Shown here: one piece after another, positions 25,656 to 34,895 of the stretch | Numbering within the stretch: the stretch's first letter is position 1 | How the letters are laid out: each line of letters opens with the position of its first letter | Assembly (NCBI GenBank): GCA_903825395.1 | Contig: CAIKAF010000015.1 | Coordinates: forward strand, 124,001-188,000 | Direction of reading: 5' to 3' | Length of the DNA stretch: 64,000 nt | From: an uncultured Flavobacteriales bacterium | GTDB taxonomy: Bacteria > Bacteroidota > Bacteroidia > CAIKAF01 | The notes under the pieces: model-generated | Told to the model about the DNA's origin: nothing | The model's input: the letters and a program-made list of their open reading frames with translations, nothing else | The model's database searches: none | Translations under genes and position numbers: made by a program

Positions 25656-26510
25656 TTAACTAAAAATATCCTGAGCCAGATTGACCGAGGCATGAAACTC
25701 TGCCTCTGAAATGCCTGTCCCTTCTCCTTGAACAGAAATAAATTCCAGCAACTTTTCTGTAGGAACATTTCCCGTTTGTTGGTCGGCGGTTACCGGGCAA
25801 CCACCAAAGCCCAAAATGGCAGAATCGAATGTACGGCAGCCCCCTTCCCATGCCGCTTTAATGTTTTCGTTCAGGTTGGTAGGTCGAACGTGCAAATGAG
25901 CTCCAAATTGAACTCCCGGATATGCCTTTCCAAGTTCTTTAAAGGAGGCCGTCAATACTTCTGCTGTAGCAATTCCGATGGTATCGGATAGGTTTATTTC
26001 ATCAAAACCCATATCAACCAATTTTCCTACTGCATCCACAATCAATGAAACACTCCATGCATCTTGATACGGATTACCAAAGGCCATGGAAAGATAAATA
26101 AGTACTTTTTTATGGTGTGCCTCTGCCTCTTCCTGAATGTCAACCAAGCGCCGTAAAGCCTCATCGGACGTTGAATGAATGTTCTTTTGTAAAAAGGTGG
26201 GTGAAATGGAATACGGAAATCCCAAATGGGTAATATGAGGAAAAGGTCGTGCCCGTTCTGCCCCTTTTAAATTCCCTATGATGGCAATCAGCGGAGTGGT
26301 TACTCCTTCATTTCCGAGCTTATCGGCTATGATGTCTGCATCCGCAAATTGCGGAATGGCCTTGGGGTTTACAAAGCTTAGAGCGTCCAACCTAGAGAAA
26401 CCACAGGCAAGCAACTGCTTTAAATACCTGAGCTTTTTGTCGGTTGGAATAAAATTAGGCCAACTTTGCATGGCATCTCGGGGACATTCGGTAATGGCAA
26501 CAGAAGTCAT
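25656..26510 (-). CDS. Hydroxymethylglutaryl-CoA lyase-like protein
   Basis: A 284-residue TIM-barrel enzyme of the HMGL/isopropylmalate synthase family. Motifs: ITECPRDAMQ at the N-terminus (the usual DGLQ position reads DAMQ), FVNPKAIPQFADAD, EINLSDTIGIATAEV, GAHLHVRP (metal-binding HxH) and the HMG-CoA-lyase Cys238 in LGFGGCPV. HMG-CoA lyase splits HMG-CoA to acetoacetate and acetyl-CoA in leucine or ketone-body breakdown. The gene starts 6 bp after pyrD ends. The DAMQ change leaves substrate specificity slightly open. Confidence 0.85.
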   Translation of the reverse strand: MTSVAITECPRDAMQSWPNFIPTDKKLRYLKQLLACGFSRLDALSFVNPKAIPQFADADIIADKLGNEGVTTPLIAIIGNLKGAERARPFPHITHLGFPYSISPTFLQKNIHSTSDEALRRLVDIQEEAEAHHKKVLIYLSMAFGNPYQDAWSVSLIVDAVGKLVDMGFDEINLSDTIGIATAEVLTASFKELGKAYPGVQFGAHLHVRPTNLNENIKAAWEGGCRTFDSAILGFGGCPVTADQQTGNVPTEKLLEFISVQGEGTGISEAEFHASVNLAQDIFS

Positions 26511-26515
26511 ACGCC

Positions 26516-27529
26516 CTAGGATGTTTTGGTTTTTGGTAAAGATAGCCCCAAGTCTTTAATTAGGGTTGGACCTTTAAAAACAAATCCTGAATACACCTGA
26601 ATTAAATCAGCACCTGCCTCCAGCATCTGCTGTCCACGCTGCACCGAATTTATTCCGCCAACGCCCATCAATGGGAATCCGGAACCCGTGAAAGCCCTGA
26701 TTTCGGCCACCCTTTTTAATGCTATTTCAAACAAAGGTTCTCCGCTCAATCCACCCGCCTGATTGGCCTGGGGACTTTTAAGTTGATTGGGACGGCGGGT
26801 CGTGGTATTGGTGGCAATAATCCCATCTGCTCCCGCTTGCAGTATGGCCTCTAATATGTAGGGCAAATCGGTGGAGTCGGTATCGGGATCGAGCTTAATA
26901 AACACAGGTCTTTTGATGGGCAATTCGTCTCTAACCATGCACAGGGTATGTACTAGAGATTTAATTCGATGCGCATCTTGCAACTCCCTCAATTCTGGGG
27001 TATTTGGAGAACTGATGTTGATGGTAAAATAATCGGCATAGAGATACAGCTTCCGCATTCCTTCGATGTAATCGGCTTCGGCATCTTCATTGGCGGTCAC
27101 TTTGTTTTTCCCCAAGTTTGCTCCTAGAATAAATCCATTGTGGTTGCGTTTTTTAAACTGTTCCACCAAATGCTCAATGCCCAAATTATTGAAGCCCATT
27201 CGGTTGATTATGGCTTGATCGGACAGCAATCGAAACATTCTGGGTTTTTCGTTCCCAGATTGAGGTCGAGGCGTAACGGTGCCCAATTCGGCAAATCCAA
27301 AACCGAAATGCGCCCAGGAATCCAATAAAACTCCATTTTTATCCATTCCACCAGCCAGCCCAACCCGATTTGGGAAGGAAAGACCTGCCAGGGTGATTTT
27401 TCCGCTCGAGGTCAAGGGGGTTGTAGCTAAAACTCCGAGCCGCCGCCCAAGATGCAGCATGCTAAGGGTAGCATTATGAGCCGTTTCAGGGTCTAAAGCA
27501 AAAAGAACTCTTTTTGCAACAGAAAACAT
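26516..27529 (-). CDS. pyrD: Dihydroorotate dehydrogenase (quinone), class 2
   Basis: A 337-residue membrane-associated flavoprotein that oxidises dihydroorotate to orotate in pyrimidine synthesis. The N-terminal helix typical of class 2 is present (MFSVAKRVLFALDPETAHNATL). Other motifs are NRVGLAGGMDKNG, FAELGTVTPRPQSGNEKPRMFRL, INRMGFNN, NISSPNTPELRELQ with the catalytic Ser region, and TNTTTRRP. It overlaps the stop of the upstream gene (TAATG), so the two are coupled. Confidence 0.94.
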   Translation of the reverse strand: MFSVAKRVLFALDPETAHNATLSMLHLGRRLGVLATTPLTSSGKITLAGLSFPNRVGLAGGMDKNGVLLDSWAHFGFGFAELGTVTPRPQSGNEKPRMFRLLSDQAIINRMGFNNLGIEHLVEQFKKRNHNGFILGANLGKNKVTANEDAEADYIEGMRKLYLYADYFTINISSPNTPELRELQDAHRIKSLVHTLCMVRDELPIKRPVFIKLDPDTDSTDLPYILEAILQAGADGIIATNTTTRRPNQLKSPQANQAGGLSGEPLFEIALKRVAEIRAFTGSGFPLMGVGGINSVQRGQQMLEAGADLIQVYSGFVFKGPTLIKDLGLSLPKTKTS

Positions 27530-28056
27530 TATTTGCCCTTTTTGGGAGTAAATACATAGCGAAGACCGCCCGTCATAACCAATCCACTCTCCGTTTTTTC
27601 CATGAAAAAAATGGGCACCTGAAAGGCCAGAGAACAGCGAATGCGGTTGCTTATTTTCACTTCATTTCCAATCATGGGTTGCATAAAAAAAGATTCTCGA
27701 TTGGCCAATGCAGCACCCAAATCTAGCCGTACAAAAGGCAACATAATCCCCATAGGAAAATCATAGCCTGCCTGAGCTGCGATGGTAGGGGCCAATTGCC
27801 CCAGCAATCGATTGCCATTGGGTACCATGCGCATTTCTTGGTTTGAGAACAAGCCCACATTTCCGCCAACCGTTAAGCCCATTTTAAATCGAAATTGGTA
27901 CTCAATGGAAGTGGAAAAAAAAGGCGTACCACCGTATTGAAACGAAGGACCCGCTCCGGCATTCACTCCAATGGAATGTTGAGCTTTAACACTAAGCCAT
28001 GAAACAGCGTAAAAAAAGGCTACAAATAGGGCAATAAAAAATCTAGGTTTCTGCAT
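27529..28056 (-). CDS. Predicted outer-membrane beta-barrel protein
   Basis: A 175-residue protein with a signal peptide (MQKPRFFIALFVAFFYAVSWLSVKAQ). The rest alternates as short beta strands with glycines and ends in an aromatic strand (GLVMTGGLRYVFTPKKGK), like small OmpW/OmpX-type barrels. I recognise no specific family. It shares a TAATG overlap with pyrD. It is divergent from gpmA across a 62 bp gap that must hold both promoters. Confidence 0.68.
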   Translation of the reverse strand: MQKPRFFIALFVAFFYAVSWLSVKAQHSIGVNAGAGPSFQYGGTPFFSTSIEYQFRFKMGLTVGGNVGLFSNQEMRMVPNGNRLLGQLAPTIAAQAGYDFPMGIMLPFVRLDLGAALANRESFFMQPMIGNEVKISNRIRCSLAFQVPIFFMEKTESGLVMTGGLRYVFTPKKGK

Positions 28057-28118
28057 GGCATTGAATGGATAAAAATTTAAGACCTTTGTGCTATTACAAA
28101 GGTAAAAAAACTGAGCAG

Positions 28119-28868
28119 ATGAACATCCAGTGCATATTACTAAGGCATGGGCAGAGCGCCTGGAATAAAGAAAATCGTTTTACAGGTTGGGAGGATGTCC
28201 CGTTAAGTTCAACGGGCATTGAAGAAGCCAAAATGGCAGGGCAATTGTTGAAGGAGCACGGAATGGTTCCAGAAATCGCCTTCTCTTCCTATTTGCAACG
28301 GGCCATAAAAACCTTGTGGTTGGCATTGGAAGAATGCGGTGGAATGCACATTCCCGTTGAAAAAACCTGGAGATTGAACGAAAAACATTACGGAGCCCTG
28401 CAGGGATTAAATAAAGCGGAAACGGCAGCGAAATATGGCGAAGACCAGGTTTTACTGTGGCGCAGAGGGTATGCCGTCCGGCCTCCTGAGTTGGAAGCCA
28501 ACGACCTAAGGCATCCCAGAAACCAAACCAAATATCAGTCTGTTGAACGAAGCGAGTTGCCCGGAACTGAATCGCTAGCTGACACAGTGCAGCGCATGCT
28601 GCCCTTTTGGAATTCTACAATTGTCCCTAGTTTTAAACGACATAAAACCGTGTTGATTGCCGCCCATGGAAATTCACTTAGGGGTATTGTTCAGCACCTA
28701 AAAGGCCTGAATGAAGAAGAAATATTGGCCCTGAATATTCCAACCGGTATTCCTTATTTGTTTGAACTGAGTCCTGAAGGCCATTACATCTCAGACCGCT
28801 ACCTAATGGAGGAAGATGAATTGAATCGCCGTTTGGAAGAAGTTAAAAACCAGGGTAAGGCACACTAA
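28119..28868 (+). CDS. gpmA: 2,3-bisphosphoglycerate-dependent phosphoglycerate mutase
   Basis: About 249 residues. This glycolytic enzyme interconverts 3- and 2-phosphoglycerate. The phosphohistidine His10 is in LLRHGQSAWNKENRFTGWEDVPLS. LNEKHYGALQGLNKAE and LIAAHGNSLRGIVQHLKGL (second catalytic His) are diagnostic. The ATG at 28119 is chosen because the motif starts ten residues in. The frame also opens 54 bp earlier, but that part has no homology. It starts a run of four closely spaced plus-strand genes ending with recQ. Confidence 0.93.
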   Translation: MNIQCILLRHGQSAWNKENRFTGWEDVPLSSTGIEEAKMAGQLLKEHGMVPEIAFSSYLQRAIKTLWLALEECGGMHIPVEKTWRLNEKHYGALQGLNKAETAAKYGEDQVLLWRRGYAVRPPELEANDLRHPRNQTKYQSVERSELPGTESLADTVQRMLPFWNSTIVPSFKRHKTVLIAAHGNSLRGIVQHLKGLNEEEILALNIPTGIPYLFELSPEGHYISDRYLMEEDELNRRLEEVKNQGKAH

Positions 28869-28872
28869 GGGA

Positions 28873-29592
28873 ATGAAAACTTGGGCGATTGGAGATGTGC
28901 ATGGATGTGGAATTACCCTTCAGTCATTGTTGCACCGATTGGGTCCGGGGCAGGGTGACCATGTGATTTTTTTAGGCGATATAATTGACCGAGGCAAGAC
29001 CATGCAGCATGCCTGGAAAGCCATTCAGGATTTACAAAAATCAAAGGTGCAGGTCACGTTATTGAGAGGCAATCATGAAGATGCATTGCTAAATGCCTTG
29101 GAAGAAGAAAAAAATCCACCCAAACGAAAATTATTTAAGAAGAACATTCCCATCGCCTTGAATACGTGGAAATCCTTTGGTGGAACAGAAGTTTTAAAGA
29201 GCTTTTCTGCATCCAAACCGGGCGACCTACCTGCCGATTTTCTTGAATTTATTGCATCAAGTCGCTTTTATTTGGAAGAAGAAAAATTCATGCTGGTGCA
29301 TGCCGGATTCAATTTTAAGCACGAGCCATTTTACGAAGACGTCCAATCCATGATGTGGCTCAGGGAATTTGATGTGGATCTTGCAAAAACGGGCGGGCGG
29401 CGCGTTCTTCATGGACATGTGCCGGTATCGCTCGACCTGATTCGGCAAACCCTTGAGCAAACGGCCTTCCATTTTATTGATTTAGATAATGGCTGTGTTT
29501 ACCGCGATCGTTCGGGAATGGGCAATTTGGTTGCCCTAGATTTGGACACTGAAACCTTACATATACAACCCAATATTGAACCTTACCAATGA
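28873..29592 (+). CDS. Metallophosphoesterase (PPP-type phosphatase)
   Basis: A 239-residue cytoplasmic protein with the full di-metal signature: GDVHG near residue 7, GDIIDRGKTM, LLRGNHEDAL, HAGFNFKHEP and VLHGHVPVS. It resembles the bacterial Ser/Thr phosphatase and ApaH-like branch. Substrates could be phosphoproteins or nucleotides, and sequence alone cannot decide. It starts 4 bp after gpmA and overlaps the next gene by 4 bp (ATGA). Confidence 0.86.
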   Translation: MKTWAIGDVHGCGITLQSLLHRLGPGQGDHVIFLGDIIDRGKTMQHAWKAIQDLQKSKVQVTLLRGNHEDALLNALEEEKNPPKRKLFKKNIPIALNTWKSFGGTEVLKSFSASKPGDLPADFLEFIASSRFYLEEEKFMLVHAGFNFKHEPFYEDVQSMMWLREFDVDLAKTGGRRVLHGHVPVSLDLIRQTLEQTAFHFIDLDNGCVYRDRSGMGNLVALDLDTETLHIQPNIEPYQ

Positions 29593-30137
29593 GTTTGTAC
29601 ATTATTACCGGAGGACCAGGCTCAGGAAAAACCAGTTTAATTCAAAGTTTGGAAAGCAAGGGATACCGAATTTTCCCTGAAGCTTCCCGCATGGTGATTT
29701 CCGAGCAACAGGAACAGCCCGCAGGAACTCTTCCCTGGACAGATTTGCATGGATTTCAACATTTGGTTTTTGAGCGCCAAAAAAGAGATTACCACGCCGC
29801 CAAAGAACTACAGGACATCGTATTTCTTGACCGTGGGCTGCCCGATGGTTTGGGATATATGAAATCGGGAGGCTTACTAATTCCTCAAGAATTGAAAGAA
29901 GACATTGTTCAATTTCCCTATGCCGATACCGTATTTTTAACTCCCCCCTGGAAAGAAATTTACAAAAACGATTCGGCCCGTTGGGAAGATTTTGAAAAGG
30001 CCCAAGACATCTTTTTCTCTTTAAAAGAAGTGTATGAAGAGTTGGGTTACACCACCGCCACCCTACCCTTTGATAGCATAGAGAAAAGAATCGATTTTAT
30101 TTTGAATTGCATTTCAACTGGGAAAAAGGGTTCGTAA
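29589..30137 (+). CDS. P-loop ATPase, AAA_28-like
   Basis: A 182-residue protein with Walker A GGPGSGKTS at residues ~8-16 and a probable Walker B in DIVFLDRGLPDGLGY. The tail has a coiled, charged segment. This matches the small AAA_28/NadR-kinase-like family, often annotated as an ATP/GTP-binding protein, of unknown substrate. It could be a nucleotide or small-molecule kinase. It sits between the phosphatase (4 bp overlap) and recQ (9 bp gap). Confidence 0.75.
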   Translation: MSLYIITGGPGSGKTSLIQSLESKGYRIFPEASRMVISEQQEQPAGTLPWTDLHGFQHLVFERQKRDYHAAKELQDIVFLDRGLPDGLGYMKSGGLLIPQELKEDIVQFPYADTVFLTPPWKEIYKNDSARWEDFEKAQDIFFSLKEVYEELGYTTATLPFDSIEKRIDFILNCISTGKKGS

Positions 30138-30146
30138 CTTGCAGGA

Positions 30147-32042
30147 ATGGATGCAGAACAGGCGCTATTAACCTATTGGGGTCATTCCAAATTCAGGCCC
30201 CTTCAAAAAGAGATTGTAGAGTCCATATTGGAAGGCAAGGACACCCTGGCCTTGTTGCCCACTGGTGGAGGAAAAAGCATTTGCTTTCAAGTTCCCGGAT
30301 TACTGCTTCCGGGGATGTGCTTGGTCGTTTCTCCATTGATTGCCTTGATGGAAGACCAGGTTCTTAACTTGAAACAACGTGGAATATCTGCCTATGCCAT
30401 TCGTACCGGACAAACCAGCGGCACCATTCGATCCATTCTGGACGAGTGCGCCGAAGGCAAGGTGAAATTTTTGTACGTATCGCCAGAGCGGTTGATTTCG
30501 CCCTTATTTCTGGGGTATTTGCCCTATTTAAAGGTAAGCATGTTGGCCGTAGATGAAGCGCATTGCATTTCACAATGGGGATATGATTTTCGCCCGCATT
30601 ATTTAAATATTCATGATATACGACCCTGGTTTCCAAAAAGTCCAGTATTGGCGCTAACGGCAACTGCTACCCCCGATGTGGTTGTGGACATTCAAAAAAA
30701 ACTGGGATTCCCTGAGGTCAATGTGTTTCAAAAGTCGTTTAAGCGCGCCAATTTAACGTATGCCGTTGCAGAAACCGATAACAAACTAGACCGATTGGTC
30801 ATTTTCTTGCGGCGGCAACCCGGATCGGCCGTGGTGTATGTGCGAAACCGAAATAAATGCGAGCGAATTGCAGACTGGTTAAGAAGCCAAGGCTGGGATG
30901 CCGATTATTACCATGCTGGGCTAGATTCTGCCAACCGAAGTAAAAAACAAGCCTACTGGATTCAGCAACCCAATGCCATAATGGTAGCCACCAATGCCTT
31001 TGGAATGGGAATCGACAAAAGCAATGTAAGAGCTGTGGCACATTTGGACTTGCCCGATACATTGGAAGCCTATTTTCAAGAGGCCGGAAGAGCCGGTAGA
31101 GATGAAAAAGCTGCTACCGCACTGCTTATTGTACATCAAAAAGACAGGGAAAGCCTGAAAGAAAATTTAGAGCAGCAATTCCCTACTTTAGATGAGATAA
31201 AACTGGCGTACGAGGCCCTGTACGCCGGCAGCTACATTTCACTTGGAGAAGGAACAGGGAGTGTGATTGAACTGGATGTAGAACAAGCGTCCAAACGCAT
31301 AGGAATTGTTCCCCAAAAAATCCATTCTGCCCTTGGCCTTTTAGAAAGAGGTGGGTATGTGCAGTGCATAGAACCTGTGGGGGAAGTATGCTACATACAG
31401 TTGCGGGGCGAGCCAAAGCAGCTGCGCAGCATGATTGTATCGAAAAAAGCCATTGAATTGTGCGAACGGCTCATGCGCAAAATTCCAGGGATTGTAGAAG
31501 AAACAAAAGGCCTTCGATGGGATCAATTGAGGCGGTGGACCTATTCGGAAGAGGATAGCACCTGGCAGGAGCTGTTAAAAGAACTCAGCGACCTTGGGGC
31601 CCTGTATTTCTTTATGCCCAATTCAGAACGAAGAATAGTGCGCTTGTTGACCGAGCGGGTGCCTTCGTCTCATCTGCAATTGGCCGCCTCTGTGTATCGA
31701 GACCGGAAAGTAATAGCAGAGCAAAAAATGAAAGCCGTTGACCGGTATGCCTTTGATCGAAACAGCTGCCGCCTTTCCATGCTGTTGACCTATTTCGGAG
31801 AGCAAGATGTAGAGGCCTGTGGCGTTTGCGATGTTTGCCTGACTCAGCGGCAGAAAACAGGTCTTGAGCAGGCATTAAAACAAGCGCGATTGGAAAAGGA
31901 AGAATGGAGGCTTGAAGAGATAAAAGATCGTTTTCCGGGCATTGACTCCTTTAACGAACCTGTTTTTAGGGAATGGATTGAGCTTGGCGAAATTGAAGAA
32001 ATTAAACCTGGACTGATTCGATTTACGGGAAGGGGCGCCTAA
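30147..32042 (+). CDS. recQ: ATP-dependent DNA helicase RecQ
   Basis: A 631-residue superfamily 2 helicase for recombination and fork repair. Visible elements: FRPLQKEIVESIL, Walker A LPTGGGKS (~37-44), DEAH at ~136-139 with CISQWGYDFRPHYL (RecQ aromatic loop), VYVRNRNKCERIADWL, ATNAFGMGIDKSNVR and QEAGRAGRD. The RQC zinc site is in CRLSMLLTYFGEQDVEACGVCDVC. There is no classic HRDC domain. The C-terminus is a short helical stretch (~595-631). It is probably transcribed with gpmA and the two genes between. Confidence 0.94.
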   Translation: MDAEQALLTYWGHSKFRPLQKEIVESILEGKDTLALLPTGGGKSICFQVPGLLLPGMCLVVSPLIALMEDQVLNLKQRGISAYAIRTGQTSGTIRSILDECAEGKVKFLYVSPERLISPLFLGYLPYLKVSMLAVDEAHCISQWGYDFRPHYLNIHDIRPWFPKSPVLALTATATPDVVVDIQKKLGFPEVNVFQKSFKRANLTYAVAETDNKLDRLVIFLRRQPGSAVVYVRNRNKCERIADWLRSQGWDADYYHAGLDSANRSKKQAYWIQQPNAIMVATNAFGMGIDKSNVRAVAHLDLPDTLEAYFQEAGRAGRDEKAATALLIVHQKDRESLKENLEQQFPTLDEIKLAYEALYAGSYISLGEGTGSVIELDVEQASKRIGIVPQKIHSALGLLERGGYVQCIEPVGEVCYIQLRGEPKQLRSMIVSKKAIELCERLMRKIPGIVEETKGLRWDQLRRWTYSEEDSTWQELLKELSDLGALYFFMPNSERRIVRLLTERVPSSHLQLAASVYRDRKVIAEQKMKAVDRYAFDRNSCRLSMLLTYFGEQDVEACGVCDVCLTQRQKTGLEQALKQARLEKEEWRLEEIKDRFPGIDSFNEPVFREWIELGEIEEIKPGLIRFTGRGA

Positions 32043-32171
32043 CTTGTGCACTTTAGTTTAACGGATGCCGCAGGATAAGAAATACAAATCCACGATAACC
32101 AATAAGGGGTAAAATAATCAAATAAGGCCTGAGCGCAACCCAACACCCATCATTCAAACCTAGAGTGGCCT

Positions 32172-32312
32172 GCGGCAGGGATTGAACCGGTTGCCCGCAA
32201 GGGTGCCGGCGGCAGGTGGCGCGTGGCGAGGAGGCGACGCGAGGAGCCACCGCAGCCCGCTGCCACCCCGCCCGGCAACCGCGGACTACCGGAGAAAGCC
32301 CGTCAGCCGCCC
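32172..32312 (-). repeat. R5: GC-rich intergenic hairpin element, inverted
   Basis: Read on the minus strand it starts GGGGCGGC, CGGGCTTTCTCCGGTAGTCCGC-like, and ends TTCAATCCCTGCCGC. The arms at 32204-32220 and 32262-32277 pair as TGCCGG, CGG and GGTGGC with small bulges. The core loop differs from other copies (CTCCTCGCGTCGCC). It fills the gap between the convergent 3' ends of recQ and fabH. Confidence 0.84.
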
Positions 32313-32329
32313 CAAAAAACACTAAAAAC

Positions 32330-33340
32330 CTAGTACTGTAGCAGAGCTGCGCCCCAAGTGAATCCACTTCCAAACGCCGCCATGGCAATCAAATCGCCGG
32401 GTTGAATTCGGCCTTCGGTCAGCGCTTCATGCAAGGCCAAAGGTATGGAAGCCGAGGTGGTATTGCCGCGGTGATGGATGTTGGAAATCACCTTTTCTTC
32501 TGGAAAAGAGAGCGACTTAGCCACCTGCATAGATATGCGTTGATTGGCCTGGTGTGGAATGAACCAATCCCATTGCGAAGGCGGAATGTTGGTGCGCTGA
32601 GCCAAGGAAGTAAGCGCCTCATGAAAGCGCTTTGTGGCATGTTTAAAAACAGCGGGGCCGTTCATATAAGGCAGCATTTCTCCGGTTTCAATCATTTCGG
32701 GTCGGCAGATTGGAGAATTCCGAGTCCCGGGATTCTTTAGCACCAGCTCTTCCGCAAAGGCTCCCTCAGCGTGAATCAAACAATCCATCAAGCCGAACCT
32801 TGGCTGATGTTGAGGCTGGGGCGCGGCTTCTAAACACACCGCAGCAGCGGCATCGCCAAACAGCACAGAAATATTTCGGCCCCTTGTGCTCAATTCCATT
32901 AAGGCCGACTGGGCTTCGCTGCAAATGAGCAAAACACGCTGAGCCAATCCAGATTCTATGTAGGCCCGAGCCACCGAAAGACCGTAGATAAAACCAGAGC
33001 ATTGGGCTCGAATATCCAAGCAGGGAATGTTGGGTAAATCCAATTCCCGTTGAGCCAAAACGCCCGCCCCCGGGAAATAATAATCGGGGCTCAAGGTCGA
33101 AAAAATAAGCAAATCAGGGGCATTTCGGTTCCAGGAAGCGGCCGACATAGCCTGAGCGGCCGCCTTAGCGCCCATGGAAGAACAGGTTTCTGAAGTCAGG
33201 TCGGCAAATCTTCTGGATTGAATTCCACTGCGTTCTTGAATCCATGCATCTGAGGTATCCATAAGGTGTTCAAGCTCAGTATTGCTCACCTCACGTTTGG
33301 GCAAGTAAGCGCCCGTAGATTTTAGTGTGGCTTTAATCAT
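32330..33340 (-). CDS. fabH: 3-oxoacyl-ACP synthase III (FabH-type)
   Basis: A 336-residue thiolase-fold enzyme that starts fatty-acid synthesis by condensing acyl-CoA with malonyl-ACP. The catalytic Cys114 is in DIRAQCSGFIYGL. The His is in WDWFIPHQANQRI and the Asn is in HHRGNTTSASIPLAL. It stands alone, with no plsX or rpmF next to it. Bacteroidota often carry several FabH paralogues, so it may be a secondary copy or a KASIII-like enzyme for another product. Confidence 0.88.
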   Translation of the reverse strand: MIKATLKSTGAYLPKREVSNTELEHLMDTSDAWIQERSGIQSRRFADLTSETCSSMGAKAAAQAMSAASWNRNAPDLLIFSTLSPDYYFPGAGVLAQRELDLPNIPCLDIRAQCSGFIYGLSVARAYIESGLAQRVLLICSEAQSALMELSTRGRNISVLFGDAAAAVCLEAAPQPQHQPRFGLMDCLIHAEGAFAEELVLKNPGTRNSPICRPEMIETGEMLPYMNGPAVFKHATKRFHEALTSLAQRTNIPPSQWDWFIPHQANQRISMQVAKSLSFPEEKVISNIHHRGNTTSASIPLALHEALTEGRIQPGDLIAMAAFGSGFTWGAALLQY

Positions 33341-33408
33341 CGCCTAAAAATAATCAAAGAAAAAAGAGCGTTAAGAATGAGGGTGGTACTCATTCTGCTC
33401 AAATCGGA

Positions 33409-34758
33409 TCAATCAACCCTCGTAAGGGAATGCTGCATCGTCATTCCCAAGCCTTTCAATTCATCAAGAATGGGCCGGTACACTTCAGCATGAACAGGAA
33501 TTTGAACTCCCCGCAGTTTAATCTCTTCATTTAGAATCAGCTTGGTAGCGATGGCTAGGGGCAGACCGACTGTTTTAGCCATGGCGGTATGGGTGGGATT
33601 TTCTCCCTCTACAACCAGGTGGGCTCTGAGTTCGTATTGAGTGTTGTTCAGTTTGTATTTCAATAAATGGAACATTACAATCATGTCCTTGTCTTCCGGA
33701 TTCAAGGTCCATTTTTTTTCCAGAATATGTTGAAGAATCTGAGCTGGGGTAGCAGGCCTATTGAGGCCAACCGGAATGGTTTCAAACAGATTCAGCCATT
33801 TCAGTTTTCGAAACTCTTCAGAATCCAAATCCAATCTGAGCACCTGAGCCAGTTTTGTTTCCACACTATCGGTTGGGTGGTAAAACAGAAAACTATTGAT
33901 GAAATCGCGGTGGGTCATGGATTCTACCCCTTCCATTAAATAGGTATCGTCTGTCATACCTAATTGAACGAACAAATCCCAGGCCCGGCAAAATCCGACC
34001 CTGCGCATGGTTCCTCTATACAAGGTCTTAATCCCTTTTAGATTATATAGGTCGAGGTATTTTAATGAGTCTCGATTTCCATACACTTCGAATTCGCCAT
34101 ACCCCTCCAATTCGATCACCTCTGTTCGGCGAAACACCTTGTGGTACGGGATGTACTTGTACTTCCCTTCGTGTAAGAACTTAACGGCTCCGCCGGAAGC
34201 TGCCAACACCACATTTCGGGGGTTCCATGTAAACTTATATTTCCAGGGACCATTTTCACTTTGGGGGGCCATGAGTCCGCCGGTATAGCTTTCAAATGCA
34301 TCAATAATGCCTCCTTGTTGCCTGACCTCGTCGATGAACTGCATGGCTGTCATGTGATCTATCCCCGGATCTAGGCCCAATTCATTCAGGAACAAAAGTC
34401 CTTTGTCTAGGGCATTTTGGTGAAGGCTTAGCATTTCATCAGACAGGTAAGAGGCGGTCAGAAGGTGGCAGTTGGCCTCTAAGCAAAGGCCTGCCACTCT
34501 GGGGTGCATAAAAGGGGGAAGCAGAGAAATGACCAACTTGGAATTGTGGAGCAAATCGAGCAGCGCATTGTCTTCATTGACATCGGCTACCGTTCCCTGA
34601 ATCCATGGAAACTGATTGAGTTTCGTTTGCAAACTCAGGGCATCCATGTCGACCACATTCAGCGTCCATGCGCTGTTTTTTGTCCATTCAGCGAGGTATT
34701 CGATCATCACCGTTGCGGACTTGCCGGCGCCTAAAATCAAAATGTTCTGGGTGTTCAT
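33409..34758 (-). CDS. Saccharopine dehydrogenase family protein
   Basis: A 449-residue NAD(P)-dependent oxidoreductase. A Rossmann motif opens the protein (NILILGAGKSATVMIEYLAEW). LVISLLPPFMHPRVAGLCLEANCHLLTASYLSDEM and NELGLDPGIDHMTAMQFIDEV are typical of saccharopine/lysine-ketoglutarate dehydrogenases. The C-terminal catalytic domain follows (TVGLPLAIATKLIL). Bacteroidota members are annotated as saccharopine dehydrogenase (lysine degradation) or carboxynorspermidine synthase-like. I favour the first from the length and the DPGIDHM motif. Confidence 0.84.
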   Translation of the reverse strand: MNTQNILILGAGKSATVMIEYLAEWTKNSAWTLNVVDMDALSLQTKLNQFPWIQGTVADVNEDNALLDLLHNSKLVISLLPPFMHPRVAGLCLEANCHLLTASYLSDEMLSLHQNALDKGLLFLNELGLDPGIDHMTAMQFIDEVRQQGGIIDAFESYTGGLMAPQSENGPWKYKFTWNPRNVVLAASGGAVKFLHEGKYKYIPYHKVFRRTEVIELEGYGEFEVYGNRDSLKYLDLYNLKGIKTLYRGTMRRVGFCRAWDLFVQLGMTDDTYLMEGVESMTHRDFINSFLFYHPTDSVETKLAQVLRLDLDSEEFRKLKWLNLFETIPVGLNRPATPAQILQHILEKKWTLNPEDKDMIVMFHLLKYKLNNTQYELRAHLVVEGENPTHTAMAKTVGLPLAIATKLILNEEIKLRGVQIPVHAEVYRPILDELKGLGMTMQHSLTRVD

Positions 34759-34884
34759 AGCTGGATTGGTAGGTCATCTATCTGGGGGTAAAGATAGATA
34801 AGGGAATGTTCAAACCTGTCCCAAGGCAGGTCACATTTAACAACTTTAAATGAGGTTTAGCATCAGGACAACCTCTAACCTGTC

Positions 34885-34892
34885 TATCTTTG
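34885..34892 (+). promoter_or_regulatory. Bacteroidota -7 box (TATCTTTG) at a near-leaderless start
   Basis: A perfect TAnnTTTG ends just 4 bp before the ATG at 34896. If used, transcription would begin at about the start codon. No clear -33 TTG is seen. Confidence 0.45.
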
Positions 34893-34895
34893 TGC

